Shown: positions 36,468 through 48,707 of the stretch, in pieces
Numbering within the stretch: the first letter of the stretch is position 1
How the letters are laid out: every line of letters starts with the position of its first letter
From: Cladobotryum mycophilum
Lineage: Eukaryota; Ascomycota; Sordariomycetes; Hypocreales; Hypocreaceae
Reading direction: 5' to 3'
Length of the DNA: 64,000 nucleotides
Assembly (NCBI GenBank): GCA_036429605.1
Contig: CM071590.1
Location: 3,224,001-3,288,000, forward strand
Translations under genes and position numbers: made by a program
Notes under the pieces: model-generated
What the model was told of the DNA's origin: nothing
Database searches by the model: none
Seen by the model: only the letters and a program-made list of their open reading frames with translations

Positions 36468-37386
36468 GGCATCATACAACACACACACATGGCAATGTTG
36501 TTTTTGGCTCTCCAACGTATACGACCCGATCTCTTTCTAACAGCGGGCAAACAGTTCATTTAAGACTGCTTATACCTAATCGCTTCTGTCGGGATTGAAT
36601 AGCGGGTGGTATAAAGGAGTCATCATGGAAGCTTGGCTCAAGGTTCTTCAGGAAAGTTGCCTTTTTTTGGTGTCAATCAAAATAGATGAGACCCCTACCT
36701 ACTACCCCCTTTTGTTGATGATTTTGTAACGTACAACCTTTGGAGCAGGCGGGCTATTATGATTCCCCTTTTTTTCTCTTTCTTCTCATCGTATCATTTG
36801 CTGTATACACTTTTATCTCTCTCTCTCTTCTCTCTCTCTTGAGCAAACTGGCTGCTTTTCCAAATTGATATTATTGTCGCCAGTAAAGTACAGTGCAAAG
36901 TTTGTTTGATGTAGATGTTGAGTGATACAATTTTGGTGAGACATTATGGTTCAAACTTTTGACTTGGAAATAATATTGCATATTACTACTAGGTAAGTAT
37001 ATGTAGGTAGGTAGGTATTCATGGATATGATCTATGGGATGGCTCATTGCAGACCGCCAGGTAGAGACTTTGCAGGCACCCACTCATGGGGACATTTCTT
37101 CTGGTTGGTTGCCTGATTTCTCCTTGTTGCGGCGTTTTGTAACACCGTGGATAGTACATTTGACTCCCGTCTGGGAAGGGGGGGGCGATATGCTACAGCG
37201 CCCTCTGGTTTTTTTTTCCCGCCCATTCAGCCAGTGTTGTGTGTTGATGAGGTAAGCTCCGCTTTTATACAACCGTACATCTTCCCAATTTACAGAGCCG
37301 CCTTCCTCACAATTTCGCCCTATCAGCCCTCACTGCTCTCTTCACTCAACTCGCTTCAACCTCTCTACACTGCCACCCCGGGCTTT
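36468..37386. other. Convergent 3' gap, tubulin / nop12
   Basis: About 0.9 kb of AT- and pyrimidine-rich 3' sequence. No gene is seen. Confidence 0.6.
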
Positions 37387-39302
37387 TCATTTCTTCGACT
37401 TCCACGCAGAGGCTCTGCGAGCGCCTCGGCCTTTTGGTTTAGCCATTTTGCTGCCCTTTGATTTACCCTTCTTGCCCTTGAGGTCCTTGGGGAGGGCGTC
37501 TCTGGAGGAGGCTCTCCGCCCTTCAAAGATGATAGCCTCGGGGGACTTTACCCCGTTGGATTTCTCGCCATCCCTTGAGGCCCAGTCCCCCTCCTCTGCC
37601 TCGCGGCCCCGGATCGGCCAAAGAGTTTGCTGGCTCTTCCTGCGGCGGCCTGCTGCTCTGGCGTCACTTTTGGCTTATACTTTGTGCTGCGGCTGGCTCC
37701 GCCGGCGGCGGCATCAGCTCTGGCCCTGGCCTTCTCCATTGCCTGAGCCGTCTTGCGCGGATCCTTGGCCCTAGTTACACGAAGGGCACGGGGGAGCATG
37801 GGGGAAACTTTTTCCCGTTGAGAAGCAGAGCAGCTTCTACGTCGTTGCCATCCTGAGAGTCGGTCAGAAAACAAAAGGGATTCATTTTTATGCAAGGGTG
37901 TTGTGTGGGGAGGGGGTTTATGAGAACCGCCACTTGAGTGAATTGATAACGCAAACGGAAAAAAAGGGAACAAAGAATGAATACTCACATAGAATTGCAC
38001 GTATGCAAAGCCCTTGCCCACTCTGGTTTTGGGATCTCGTACAACACGGACGTTTTCAACTTTTCCTTGGGTTGAAAATGTCTTCCACAGACCCTCCTCG
38101 ATGTCGGAGGGAATCTTGTTGCGCTTCTTCTCGACCATGTCACCATCGGCGGTTCTGTTTAGAACTGTCTCGTCGTCGACAAAGCCAAGGTTCCCGACAA
38201 AGACACACCGACGGTTGTCCATTGGGCTTGGGTGTGCAACGCTGTCAACTCTCAAGTGCCGATTAAGAACCTCGGTGCCGTTGAGCCCTGTGACAACCTT
38301 GCGGACTGCCGTTGTTGTGGAGAAGACGGCATACGCATTTGTCGATTTGGTGGTAGCTTCCATAAGGGATTTGGTGATATAGGCAGCCCGCTTGGGCATT
38401 CCGCCGGCCGCAAAGGCTACGGATCGGAACCGCAGCGACTCAATCTTCTCAGGTGGTGAAGCATCCTTGTCTAGGACAGATGCGAGATGCTGCATTAGAG
38501 TCTTCTTGGCTGTCTTTGAGGAGATGGCCTCTGAGGAAACATTGGCCAAGAAGACGGTTCGTGAAGCCTTCTCCACCTCTATCTTCTTGTCGTCTTGGGT
38601 CAGTGATTCGTGGACTGGTGGCTTCTCTTCCTCATCACTCTTCTCGCCCTTCTCCTCGACATCCTCATCCTCTTCTTCATCCCCCTTTCGACGTTTACCC
38701 GTGGGTTCGGAATCGTTTTCTTTCTTCACAAGCTCTGCCAGGTATTTCCCCTCGAGGTCCTCGTTATCGTCTTTCCTCTTGCGTTTCCGCTCCTTCTTCT
38801 TGCCTGACTCGACAGCTGCTTCTGCTGCTTCTGTGGCGGCTGTATCTTCTACCTGGTCTTCCTCTTTCGTCACCGACATGGCATCTTCGTCATCATCCTC
38901 GTGTTCATCCTCATCATCTTGGTCCTTTTCTGAAGCGTCGGAATCATCTTCATCACCGTAATCTAGTTCCTCGCTTATTTCCGACAAAACTTCATCGTCA
39001 CCCTCTTCCTCTTTTTCGTCCTGGCCATTGATCTTTTTTGGCAATGTCTTTTGATCCAAGGCCGAGTACCTTGACTTTGGAGGCGCTGTGACTGGTCCGG
39101 CCTGCATGCATGTCAGTGGTTTATCACGCCTTGCGAGCAGCGCAGAAAAAGTTTGTTTGACAACTTACACTTGCGGCGAAGAGAGCATTCAGTGTGGGGT
39201 CAATTGCCTTTGAGGACACAACTAGGGGATTTCCTCTGTTTGATGATCAGCACGAAGAGCGTCTCACAAGTTCAATCGCTTATTGACATACCTTTTCGCC
39301 AT
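37387..39302 (-). CDS. nop12: Nucleolar RNA-binding protein Nop12 (two frame breaks)
   Basis: Minus-strand exons 39292-39302 (11 nt, MAKR split), 39169-39235, 37989-39101 and 37387-37852 give 552 aa once one base is restored at each of two homopolymers (37800-37804 and 37587-37591). An acidic/basic low-complexity N-terminal third with nuclear signals (KKKERKRKRK) is followed by two RRMs. The first starts SRTVFLANVS and the second CVFVGNLGF through GKGFAYVQFY. The C-terminus is Lys/Arg-rich (PKGRGARRASAWKSKK). Nop12 assists 5.8S/25S pre-rRNA folding during 60S assembly in the nucleolus. Uncorrected, the frame ends at 37548 within unrelated sequence, while the expected FPPMLPRALRV and EAIIFEGRRASSRD motifs lie in successive other frames. 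It is divergent from dep1. Confidence 0.9.
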
Positions 39303-40192
39303 GGTGGCAAATGTTTGTTGGAGCAGCCTTAAGGAGAGAAAAAGAGAGCTCCAGAAAGATCAGCCTTGCGATTTGCTTGCTTGGTTACGGTTGCGACAGA
39401 AGCGCACAAGCCGGCAAAAAAGTTTGGAGCCAAACTCCAAAAAATTTGGGTCCCGCCGGCCGGCATCAAATCGGAAGAATGCGTCATTGGCTTCCAGTGG
39501 CCAGAGTCCCGCAGCAGGTCGATCAAGACCCCCCATGACCGCGTTTCTGCCAGATTTGACCGCCCTACGCCCCGGTACAATCTCAGCCCGCTCTCGGTTT
39601 TACTCTGGCATTGGCGCCTCTGGGAAAGTTTGGGGCCCTGTTGAGGAGCGCTAATCTAGTAGAGCAGAAGGTTACTGGTTGGGGCTTTTGGCACAGCACT
39701 GGAGGGCAGGTCGCTGCAGCACACACTGTACCCGCTGCACCCACTGCACCCACTGCACCTAGCACTCACCTCACTGTAGGTCATAGCCGACCGAAAGAGT
39801 GCGCGAAGCGGCACCTTCGTCCACCACCTCGTCCACCACTTTGCTCACCATCTCTCTCCCTCCCCTCCCTCCCAACCAACCCATCGACCGTCACTGCTCG
39901 TCACGGCGCAGAGTGGCTTCACCAGGACAATACTGGCCCTCAACTGGGCCAACGGACCCTTCAACACGTCAGATTTCTTCTTCACAAACAGTCTGATCAG
40001 ACTTTTGTTTTCTTTCTCCAGCATCTGCTCGCCCACACACCTCACCAAGCGACCTGGTCTCTCCTCCGCGCCGGCCCTTCTTCCCCAGACCAGCACCTCG
40101 GAGAACTGGGACATAGTCCTTGATTCAACCACCACCCTGCCGATCATTGTCGACTACGATTAGAGCGCTACCAACTGTGCTCTAGCATCACA
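39303..40192. other. Shared promoter, nop12 / dep1
   Basis: About 890 bp between divergent start codons. It includes a CTGCACCCA tandem repeat and a CT-rich stretch (39840-39870). No gene is supported. Confidence 0.6.
39733..39759. repeat. CTGCACCCA 9-bp tandem repeat
   Basis: Three head-to-tail copies in the nop12/dep1 divergent promoter. Confidence 0.85.
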
Positions 40193-42287
40193 ATGGCAGC
40201 GACTGCTACAGCTACGGCTGCTTTCCCGCCCACAGGGTCTGTGGGCGGCGACCTCGAAGACAGCAACATTTCTAGTCCCCTAAGTGAGGTTGACGATAAG
40301 GATGCAAACGATGAAGAGCTCGACCGCATGCATCTCGATGACGATGACGGCGACAACTCTAGCCTCAGCGGAGAAGAACACCAAGCTACACACAACGACG
40401 GGTCGGACTCGGAGAGCGCACTCTCTGATGCAGCGTCTGACGTGAACTCTGAGGCCAACGACACAGAAGCCGAAACCTTAAGATTATACGATACCCCACA
40501 AAACCAAAGACTCCGTGATGTGGTCGTTGACCAGTTCAATGACGATCAGGTTTTCGAGCACTCGCCGAGCAAACTTCGCAGCACACAAGCCAATCCAGAT
40601 GACGAGTCTGTCTTTGGTGATGAAGCGTCAATAGTCTCTAGTCGAGCCGACGGCGCTGAATCGCCGAAAAAAACTTTAGCAGTCCCCGACGCGAGCTTAA
40701 ATGAAGACACCCAGGGCGGCTCACAAGACCGGAAGCGAAAGCGATCACTGGTTACTGAGCAGTCAGACCCAGAGGAGCAGCCCATCCGAAAGCGCACCAA
40801 CTCAGTAGTTGTCCGTGAAGATGAAGGCGACGATGAAGCCGCAGCCATTGAGGACGATACAACCTCTGCCAACCCCCAGAGTAGCCATCAATCCCCCGGG
40901 GAGGACGAGGATTCCCCAGCGAACCAAGACACTACCCCGGAAGAAGAGGTTCCTGAACGAGAGACGAGAGTAGCCAAGAAATCTACGCGAGGCGGCTCAA
41001 AACGCAAGAGTGTCGCTACGGATAGCGCCGATGATGAATTACCGCCAGAAGTTCGAACAGAGTCTCGCGCTGCCACAGTAGAAGACACGGCGGAGCACCA
41101 TGATGAAGATATGGAAGTCGATGCCGAGGAGGAGGCTGCTGCAAGGAATATTGAAGAGAGTAAGTGATGATTCCAAGCTCGATACAACTCCCCATGTACT
41201 AATCCTAGTTCAGTGGAGAAGAAACAAGCGGCATATCGAGATTGGACACACATAGAAGAAATGTTTGGCATTTTCAGAGACAGGTGAGTAATTAAGAGTT
41301 CTCCTTTGATCCAACATTGTCTAATAGTCTTTGCGCAGGTTATACAAGGACAGGCTACAGAGGCTCGAGGAGGAAGAGCAATCCTTACACGCTGTGGAAC
41401 CGACACACCCAGAATATCTCAACATGAAGCAATGCCTTGACGACCGACTCAACCAAAAGCTACAAGCCATCAACACGGAATACGAATTTAGGATCAGAGC
41501 CCACGACAGGCGTGCTGTGGCGCAAAGGGCACAGATATGGAGTCAATACTTCCAAGCTGTCCGCGAGCGGAGAGAACAAGCTCTGGAGGCGTTGAACAAA
41601 CAATGGTATGACGTGCAAAGTGCAAGACGCAGCGCGCACAGTTTACCAGATTACGGCCTTTTGTTCCCCAAAGATCCATCACAGCGGGTTAGAAACGCCA
41701 TAGCCTACAACACTGAGGTTTCAACACTGGCCGGTCTAACGAAATACGAGGGCTTCCCGGCTGGTCCCGACTTGAACGGGGCATCCGCCTCAGAATTGGA
41801 AGCCGATCTGGCTCTCATGGAGGTACGCATACCTTGGCGCCGTTTACACATGGGGCATGCTGGCTGACCTGGACTTATAGAGAGCTCGACGTGGGCGGCA
41901 AAAGCCCATAACTCATTTGCGCGAGGAATACCAACCGCCACACCTGACCCGGCTCGGTCCTGCTGGAGAACAATTTCTGAAAGATACGCCATGGGCGAAC
42001 CCGAATCACTCCTCACACAAGCTTTACCAATCAACCGGTCAAACGGAGCCTCCCCTGAGCCCTTGCCTGTCACTAGCCGAGCAGCGCAACAAAACCTACC
42101 ACCCGCAGCAGATCTCAAAGCTGCTTTTGATAGCTCAGTAACGAATCAAAGATCACCTGCCCTGTCAGCCCGATTATCAGAGTCCCCCGAGATAACGCGA
42201 AGTGTGCTTCACCCCTCAAATCACCAAATGAAGAGGATGAACAGTATTCCAAGTTTAAGTCGTGGATCAAAAGCGGCGGCGGCTTGA
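40193..42287 (+). CDS. dep1: Sds3-like transcriptional regulator (Dep1 type), Rpd3L subunit
   Basis: Exons 40193-41159, 41214-41283, 41339-41822 and 41881-42287 give 642 aa if one base is added near the C-run 42052-42055. Without it the frame stops at 42141 and gives 593 aa. The first 320 residues are acidic, Ser-rich and disordered, with nuclear signals (DRKRKRS, KSTRGGSKRKS). The Sds3-like domain spans about 325-450, with RLYKDRLQRLEEEEQSL and a coiled-coil QRAQIWSQYFQAVRERREQA. Sds3/Dep1 proteins are scaffold subunits of the Rpd3 large histone deacetylase complex in the nucleus. The C-terminus in the corrected frame ends MNSIPSLSRGSKAAAA, which looks like the family's end. Dep1 versus Sds3 paralogy is uncertain. 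Confidence 0.85.
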
Positions 42288-42872
42288 ATACATCACCCTC
42301 CTTCACGTTCTCTTAATACGACATTCGGATACAGGCCTCTTTGCCTTGGCTACAGCGTATGAATTGTTCTTGGTTCGGATATTGTGATACCCAAAAACAG
42401 GGTTCGTCCTTGCTCTGTATAAAAGGGACATGGGCTTTTGATGTTGCGCTTCTTCTGGAGATTATGGGCAGGCAAAACTTAATTAGAGGCTCGGCGGCGT
42501 GATTTTCTCTCGGGGTTTCTGGCGACTGGCACGAATGGTAACGGATTTATACTGGCATGGTGGGAATGAATACCCAATGTACAGAGAGGCGGCTTGTTCA
42601 TTACTTGTTACATATTTTTTGGGACGACTTTGTATTTACACAGGGGTACTATAGGTACATACATGACTGCTTGGAATCATGATATCGGTTGCGACTTTGA
42701 AATCAACTTTGTTTGGAATTGGATACTCCAGAATGGGATATATAAGTCCCGTTGCGCCACATATAGTCCAGATTAGTCGACTGTCCATCGCATTTCGGAT
42801 TGATAACCTCTTTGACTGCTGCGTGAATCACGAATCTTGATTATTTTACATTTTCATCTTCACTGTTATTCC
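42288..42872. other. Convergent 3' gap, dep1 / coa3
   Basis: About 0.6 kb of 3' sequence. No gene is seen. Confidence 0.6.
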
Positions 42873-43224
42873 CTATTTGGCCGGGGTTGACTGCCGAGGG
42901 GCATCGGGAACTTTGACGTCTTCGAAGTCGTCTTGGCCGACAGCCCGTATGGTGTAGAGGTCTGCAACAAGTTGTAAGTAATGTAGTTTTGTAGACATGA
43001 TGGATGACTGAGCGTTTGACGTACAAACTCCTGCGACTACACCCAAAAGACCCAGTCCGGTGACGGCATTCCTGACAAGATATGGTCTTCTGGCACGAAT
43101 GAGCGCAGGGCCTTGACGGAGTCGTCGGTCGTAGTAGGTGCTGTGTGCACTGTATATGATGTTGTCAGTAGGAGTATGTTTTAGGTGAATTGATGGGTGG
43201 AGGAATTGGGTATACGAACGCCAT
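42873..43224 (-). CDS. coa3: Cytochrome c oxidase assembly factor 3
   Basis: Three minus-strand exons (43220-43224, 43025-43149, 42873-42961) give 72 aa. The body reads HSTYYDRRLRQGPALIRARR, then a single membrane helix (NAVTGLGLLGVVAGVYLYTI, about 29-48), then AVGQDDFEDVKVPDAP. This is the hallmark pattern of Coa3 (CCDC56), an inner mitochondrial membrane protein that, with Cox14, binds newly made Cox1 and restrains its translation. The 5-nt first exon (ATGGC) uses a GTTCGT donor; the neighbouring GTATAC donor four bases on would put the body out of frame, which is why this junction is preferred. The gene is small, easily missed, and divergent from the Pta1 homologue. Confidence 0.88.
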
Positions 43225-43910
43225 CTTTTGAGAGAATTGCCAATCTTTGAATTGGTCCAACAAGATGTTCTGATATTGAATTTCGATGGTTTGATTCAGG
43301 CAAGCTAGAAAGATGCTGCAGCTAACGGCAATTCAGCGGCTAAACTAATTCTTTGACGTAGCCGATGCGGCGTTGGTGGTAGCGCCCATGCTGGGTTCAC
43401 TGTCTTCCTGCCTGCTACAGGGGGTCCCACCTAAGGACCCGCGTCACGCTCCGTCGCCAAATCTTGACAAGCTCCCAAGTACTACTCGCTACGTGCTACT
43501 CACGTACCTACATTGTAGAAAACAAAACTCGTTTAGCATCCTTTGACAACTCGGACGAAATTGAAAAACGACGACCTGAGAAGCGCCATCCCGTCTGGCG
43601 CGGTATGCGATTGCGGCGCCTACGAATTCTCTGCGGCGAAGCTTTCAAATTGACAAAGAAGACCGGGGGGAAGATCAGCGCAGACAGAGCATGCCGATGC
43701 CATCAAAAAAGTTGACGCAACGAACGAATTCTCATTTCTAGTCACTGTCGCGCGACCTCGGAAGCTGCACCCATCTTACCACTTGGCTTCCTCGACCTCA
43801 TGATATTGCATTTTCTTTCATCGACCGTCTCTACGAGAGGATATTTAATTGTCTGAACTGCCTACCTACGTATGCGCAGTGGAAGCTTGACCAGCTAGAA
43901 CGACGCCGCC
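43225..43910. other. Shared promoter, coa3 / pta1
   Basis: About 690 bp between divergent start codons. No gene is supported; an 83-codon frame at 43464-43715 is taken as chance. Confidence 0.6.
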
Positions 43911-46335
43911 ATGTCCTCAACGTTATCAGTGCCGGACCAAGTCCGTCAGCTCAACGATGCTCGAAAATTAGTTTTCAAGGATGTGACATATTACCCTAGC
44001 GTAGTCAGAGGACTTCTCCCCATCATTGGGCCTTCAGCGCCGATAGAGCTGCGACGATGGGGTACCGACTTTCTAGCGGAGGCGTTTGCAACACCTGCAC
44101 TCCCTATCTCCGAGAAGGAGATTATGCAGCCTTACGTGTTGACGACGCTGGAATCGCTGGCCGAGAGTGAAGTAGACGCGCAGGTGTTGAGGAATGTGAT
44201 ACAAACGGCAGCCAGCATTTATCCAGTTGCCATGAGGTGGATGTAGGTTGTTTTCTTTTCATGCCCCTTGAGGTGTCTGCTGCGAACTGAGACTGAACCA
44301 TTTGCTTGTAGCATCAACAACGGATACGATACTATTACATGGGAGAGGATGGGCGGCATTAAGCAACGAATACTGAGGATATGGGATAACGCGCCGCCCA
44401 CAGTAGGGATATGCTGTATCAAGTTTGCCCAGCGTGTGGTCCTGGCGCAAAGCGTCTCTACAGGCAACGAACATAGGGTAAGATACAATTTCTATTTCCC
44501 GTGGAGAGTACGGTTCTGACGACGAGTGTGTAAAGTATGGAGGTGGCCTTGACATCTCTCTGGATAAAGTCCCGCCAAATCACCAGTCCCTCGATCCTAG
44601 AACGCTTGAGGCTGAGGCTAGTGGTCTGCTGGATCGTATGCTCAATGTTTTCCAAACAAGCAGGTAAGGATTTGCGAGCATTGTGTTATGCGCTATGCGT
44701 GTGTGTCTGTGTGTTTCTTGTGCTTATACGACCCTAGCGATGCCCTCGTTGTAGATGCGACGCTGAACTGCATGTCCATCCTGGTGCGGACTCGCCCTGC
44801 CACATCAAACCGAATTCTCACTGCTCTACTTAACTTTAGCCCAATACAATCTGCCACCTTGCCCATGACTCCCAAAAACAAGGTGATGATCAAGTCTATG
44901 GAGAAGACAATGCGATTGCTCTTGATCCATCTGAGTAAGAGAGACCCACACAATCCAATCGTTCCACGGATACAGCAGCATGTTGAAACTACGATGCGCA
45001 TGGTGGCCGAGCTTTTTGACAATAGGAAACGGCCTTTAGAGCAGCCGCCACCGGAAACCCACGAGGCCAGGCGACAGCGAGTAGATGCCGCTCAGATTCA
45101 GATTCCACCCCTAGGACCCGGTCCGCACAGCCTAGCTGATGTCTTCACGTTGATTGGGAATGACGGTCTTAGAACTTTCGACATCTCACAGGTTCCGACC
45201 GGTCTCGTGGCGAGGATTGCTGTCAACACGTTGTCAAGGCTGGACCCCCACGTCTTGGCCAGGGCCGTTGAGGGAGTTCGTGGCCGCTTGGACGTATTGA
45301 ATAACGAGCCGGCTCCAGAGTTGAACCCGAATACCGCACCCCTCGGGATTGAAGAGGACGAGGATGATTATGAACCTGATTTCTACCAGGCGGAGGATAC
45401 GGAGCAAATCCTTAATAAACTGGACAGTGCTCCTGCGCCTGCTGTACCTGAACCGTCAATAAGCTTGGATGATACCCTGGGGCTGAGATCGTTTAGCCTT
45501 CCCCAACCGCAGCAGCTGACGCCAGAAATGGCTCTTAATGCGGGCAACGGAACAGTTGCCAGAGTATTAGAGATGATGAAGTCCCTGGAAGAACCGGCGG
45601 CTAAGAGACAGAAGGCTGGCTTCAATAGACTAGCAGCAAGCTCTGAAAGCAAAGATTCTTGGATGACTATTCTGACGCGTCTTGCGACGAGATCATCTGC
45701 AGGTCTCGAGGAGATTTTGGTCAAGGGTGAAGGTGACGACTCTGCCCGATCACATACGCTCAGCAACAGTATTCGGGAAATGCTCTACAACTACATTATG
45801 GAAGATTTCCGCAAGCACATAGATGTGGCAGTATCGTGGTTATGCGAGGAATGGTACAACGACAGGCTACAGCGAAAGGCCGGCGGTGACCACCCCATGT
45901 ACTACGAAAAGTACACATTACGACTTATTGATGGTTTCCTACCATATCTTCATCCTCAAGACAAGGTGCTGACGCGGTTCTTGAGCGAGATCCCTGAACT
46001 GAACCGGGCGATCCTTTCTCGTGTCAAGCACATGTGTCGGGACCCGACCGTGGTACCCCTGGCTCTCACAAGTCTGCTTTACTTGGTTATTATGCGGCCA
46101 CCGATCAAGGAGGCTGCTTTAGATACCGTGCAAGATATTTGGACAGAATGTATGTGCAAAGTCCCCCCTGATAGAGTGGATGTACTGAGCTAACAAACCC
46201 CTAGTTGAGGACTCGAGGTCCATGGCTGCCAAGTATCTAACCAAATATCGCCCAGCTTTTCTAGAAGCCGCATTAAACAACAGCCACAGCAATGACTCCA
46301 CACCTACGCCATCAACAGCGGCCATTGCAACATGA
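43911..46335 (+). CDS. pta1: mRNA 3'-end processing factor Pta1 / symplekin
   Basis: Exons 43911-44242, 44312-44477, 44536-44663, 44738-46149 and 46205-46335 join in phase to 722 aa. The N-terminal 330 residues are HEAT-like helices, starting DQVRQLNDARKLVFKDVTYY and including DALVVDATLNCMSILVRTRP. A disordered acidic linker (EEDEDDYEPDFYQAEDTEQI, about 400-440) separates them from a helical C-terminal part with WLCEEWYNDRLQ and HPQDKVLTRFLSEIPELNR. That is the symplekin/Pta1 layout; Pta1 scaffolds the cleavage and polyadenylation factor and binds Ssu72 through its N-terminus. The length is close to yeast Pta1 (785 aa). A TGTGTGTGT tract lies in intron 3. The gene is intact, with no frame breaks. 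Confidence 0.9.
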
Positions 46336-48707
46336 TGCATATGGAGAATCATGTGCTGTCTCTTTGGACTGGAAATTGGGTGCTGTTTTCTCCCCCGCGC
46401 TTTGTGAACTTGATAGAAGGAAGGAATACCGACAGGAAAGAGATTGAGGAAAGAGATTGGGGACAGAGCAACGGCAGCAAGTTGAATCCTTGACTGGAGT
46501 TTGCGGGATGGACCGGCCATGTCAGGATTGGACATGTGGCCTGGGAGGTATTACAGTGAACTTATTATACTATGTGCAAAAACTTGTACGAATGAGGCAT
46601 TGGTCAGGCGTTTATAGGCTCCCACGAAGAAAAACACAATGTGGATATTCGGATATTTTGGAGGGAAGAGGGCTATGAATGAAGAGGGGGAAGACGAGGT
46701 GACGAGATTTTTTTTAATTCCACGAGTGTTCTAGATGTGTATCACTAGGTATCGGGCTTCATGGGACTACCCAGGGAAGAAGGACGAAAAAAGAGGTCCT
46801 CGTCATTGGTAACCTTCTAATACGAGATATTTCGTCTACGCGTTCTGCGGGTGATGCACAAAAAAGAGTAGATGGGTTGAAGTTGATGGTTGAATCGAAT
46901 ATGGCGGAGGAGGTCTGTCGGTAGAGGAGGACAAGATGTATGTAGTGTCATGTGTTATGCAGGGCCAAATTGGTAAATTTGGTTTTATGCGTGGCGTTGT
47001 TGCAAGAAATGAGATTGAGTTGTTTACTATGATTACCTATGATGATGAGCTTTCTATGAGTGGTTGTCGTATTGGAGATGATTCGGGATGGATTTGTTTT
47101 TTGCGGATAACGTCTCGTGGGGTAGTGAAACGCTGGTGCTTTTTGAGACGGCAATTAAAGATGAATGTGTCCAACAGTTAGTACAATGGGCCAATAATCT
47201 AATGTTAGATCATCATCTCATCATACAAGTAAGTACGGAGTAGTATATACTTGCAGGTCCATGGCTATTTAGCTGCGGTCCTTCATATCCTTGTGCAAGT
47301 ATGAAGCTAGGCCTCGTTCTTTGTCGACCTTCAGCTCTACCCAGGCGCGTTGCCCGGCCAGTGACCAGTGACGAGACGAATGATCAAGTGATATGCATGC
47401 CTGACATCAGCTCTGCAGAAATGCCTCTCCCAAGGATTGGTTGATCTTTTTGTTACACGTGAGCCATTCAGCAAGCAAGAAAGACATTGCCCCTGTAAAA
47501 ATGGAACCCCCGTCTTTGTTTGACCCGTGAGTGGGCGGGAATGAGGTGGGTGTGAGTGATGTATGTTTATGCAGACGATAAATAAACAACAGAAGCAGGC
47601 AAGGGGGCTTGCCTTTGCTTTTGCTTTGTTGCGGGCAGCTGCAAGGGGATTGGGATATTGTCATTCGTTGCTTCTTCCCTTGTGGCGGACACCCTCCCCT
47701 TGAAAAGGAAGCATGGCCTGCATGTTTTGAAAAAAGAGGCAAGGGAAGGGAAGGGATGGAGGGGTGGATGGTAATTAATTTGATGCTCCTTCTCTTTCTT
47801 CCTTTTTTTATTCTCCCTTGCATAAAGTAATCACAATAATCTTACGAAGCAGATAATATGTACTCAATTTTTTTTGCCATTTCTTTGTGCAAGTTCTAGA
47901 CATTTAAAGAAACAACACATACTTGTAACACAACACAGCAAGGGCACAACAAGACAAAACAATCACAGCGCAATCACAACACATTCCCATCTTGACACCT
48001 AAAATAAGCACCTTCTTTCTTTCTTTCTCGCAAATTCTTCAAAGACCTCGCTCCCCCCGTCCCCGTCCCTCCTCCATGCAAGACACTCTCTCCGCTGGAA
48101 CAGTCGGCTAAGAATACCCACAGGACGCTAGGTAAGGTAATTAATCAATGCAACGGCAGAAACACGAGGGAGATGGGGTTGGGGATGATTTTGGGATGCA
48201 TCGTTGTGTTCACTGTCTCCAGTCTCCAGTCCAGTCCAGTCTCCAGCTTTCTTACTTTGTTTCTTTCGCCCTTCTGTTCCCGCTTCCTCTCCGCTTTTTC
48301 TTTTTCTAGGTATCGCTGACGGCTGAGATGCAGTGACTGACAGTGACTGACAAGTCTCAGTGCAGCAACGCAACAGTGCATTGCAGTGCAGTGCAGTATT
48401 AGAGCAAAAACAAAACGAGCCTCCACAGCATCAATCAATCTACCTTATACGCACTACTACGTTGACACTACACGCCAAGATTCACGCGCACTTGCCTGCA
48501 TTCCACCACCAACAGCCAACATCCCGCCAGGGATCAGCCCTTGCACAAAAAACAAGACCAGACCAGACCAGACCAAAACCACGCTGAGGCTGACTTGAGA
48601 CGCACATAACATAACTTGTACGTTGTGTGCGTGTGGTGGACATACTACTACTTGTACTTGCTTGTATTTACATATTTGTTTATTTGCACTACCTATATGC
48701 AAGCAAG
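46336..48707. other. 2.4-kb intergenic region
   Basis: I see no supported gene. It holds one TACGGAGTA motif at 47234-47242. The right 700 bases, with AC- and CT-rich stretches, are the likely promoter/leader of the She3-like gene. Confidence 0.5.
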
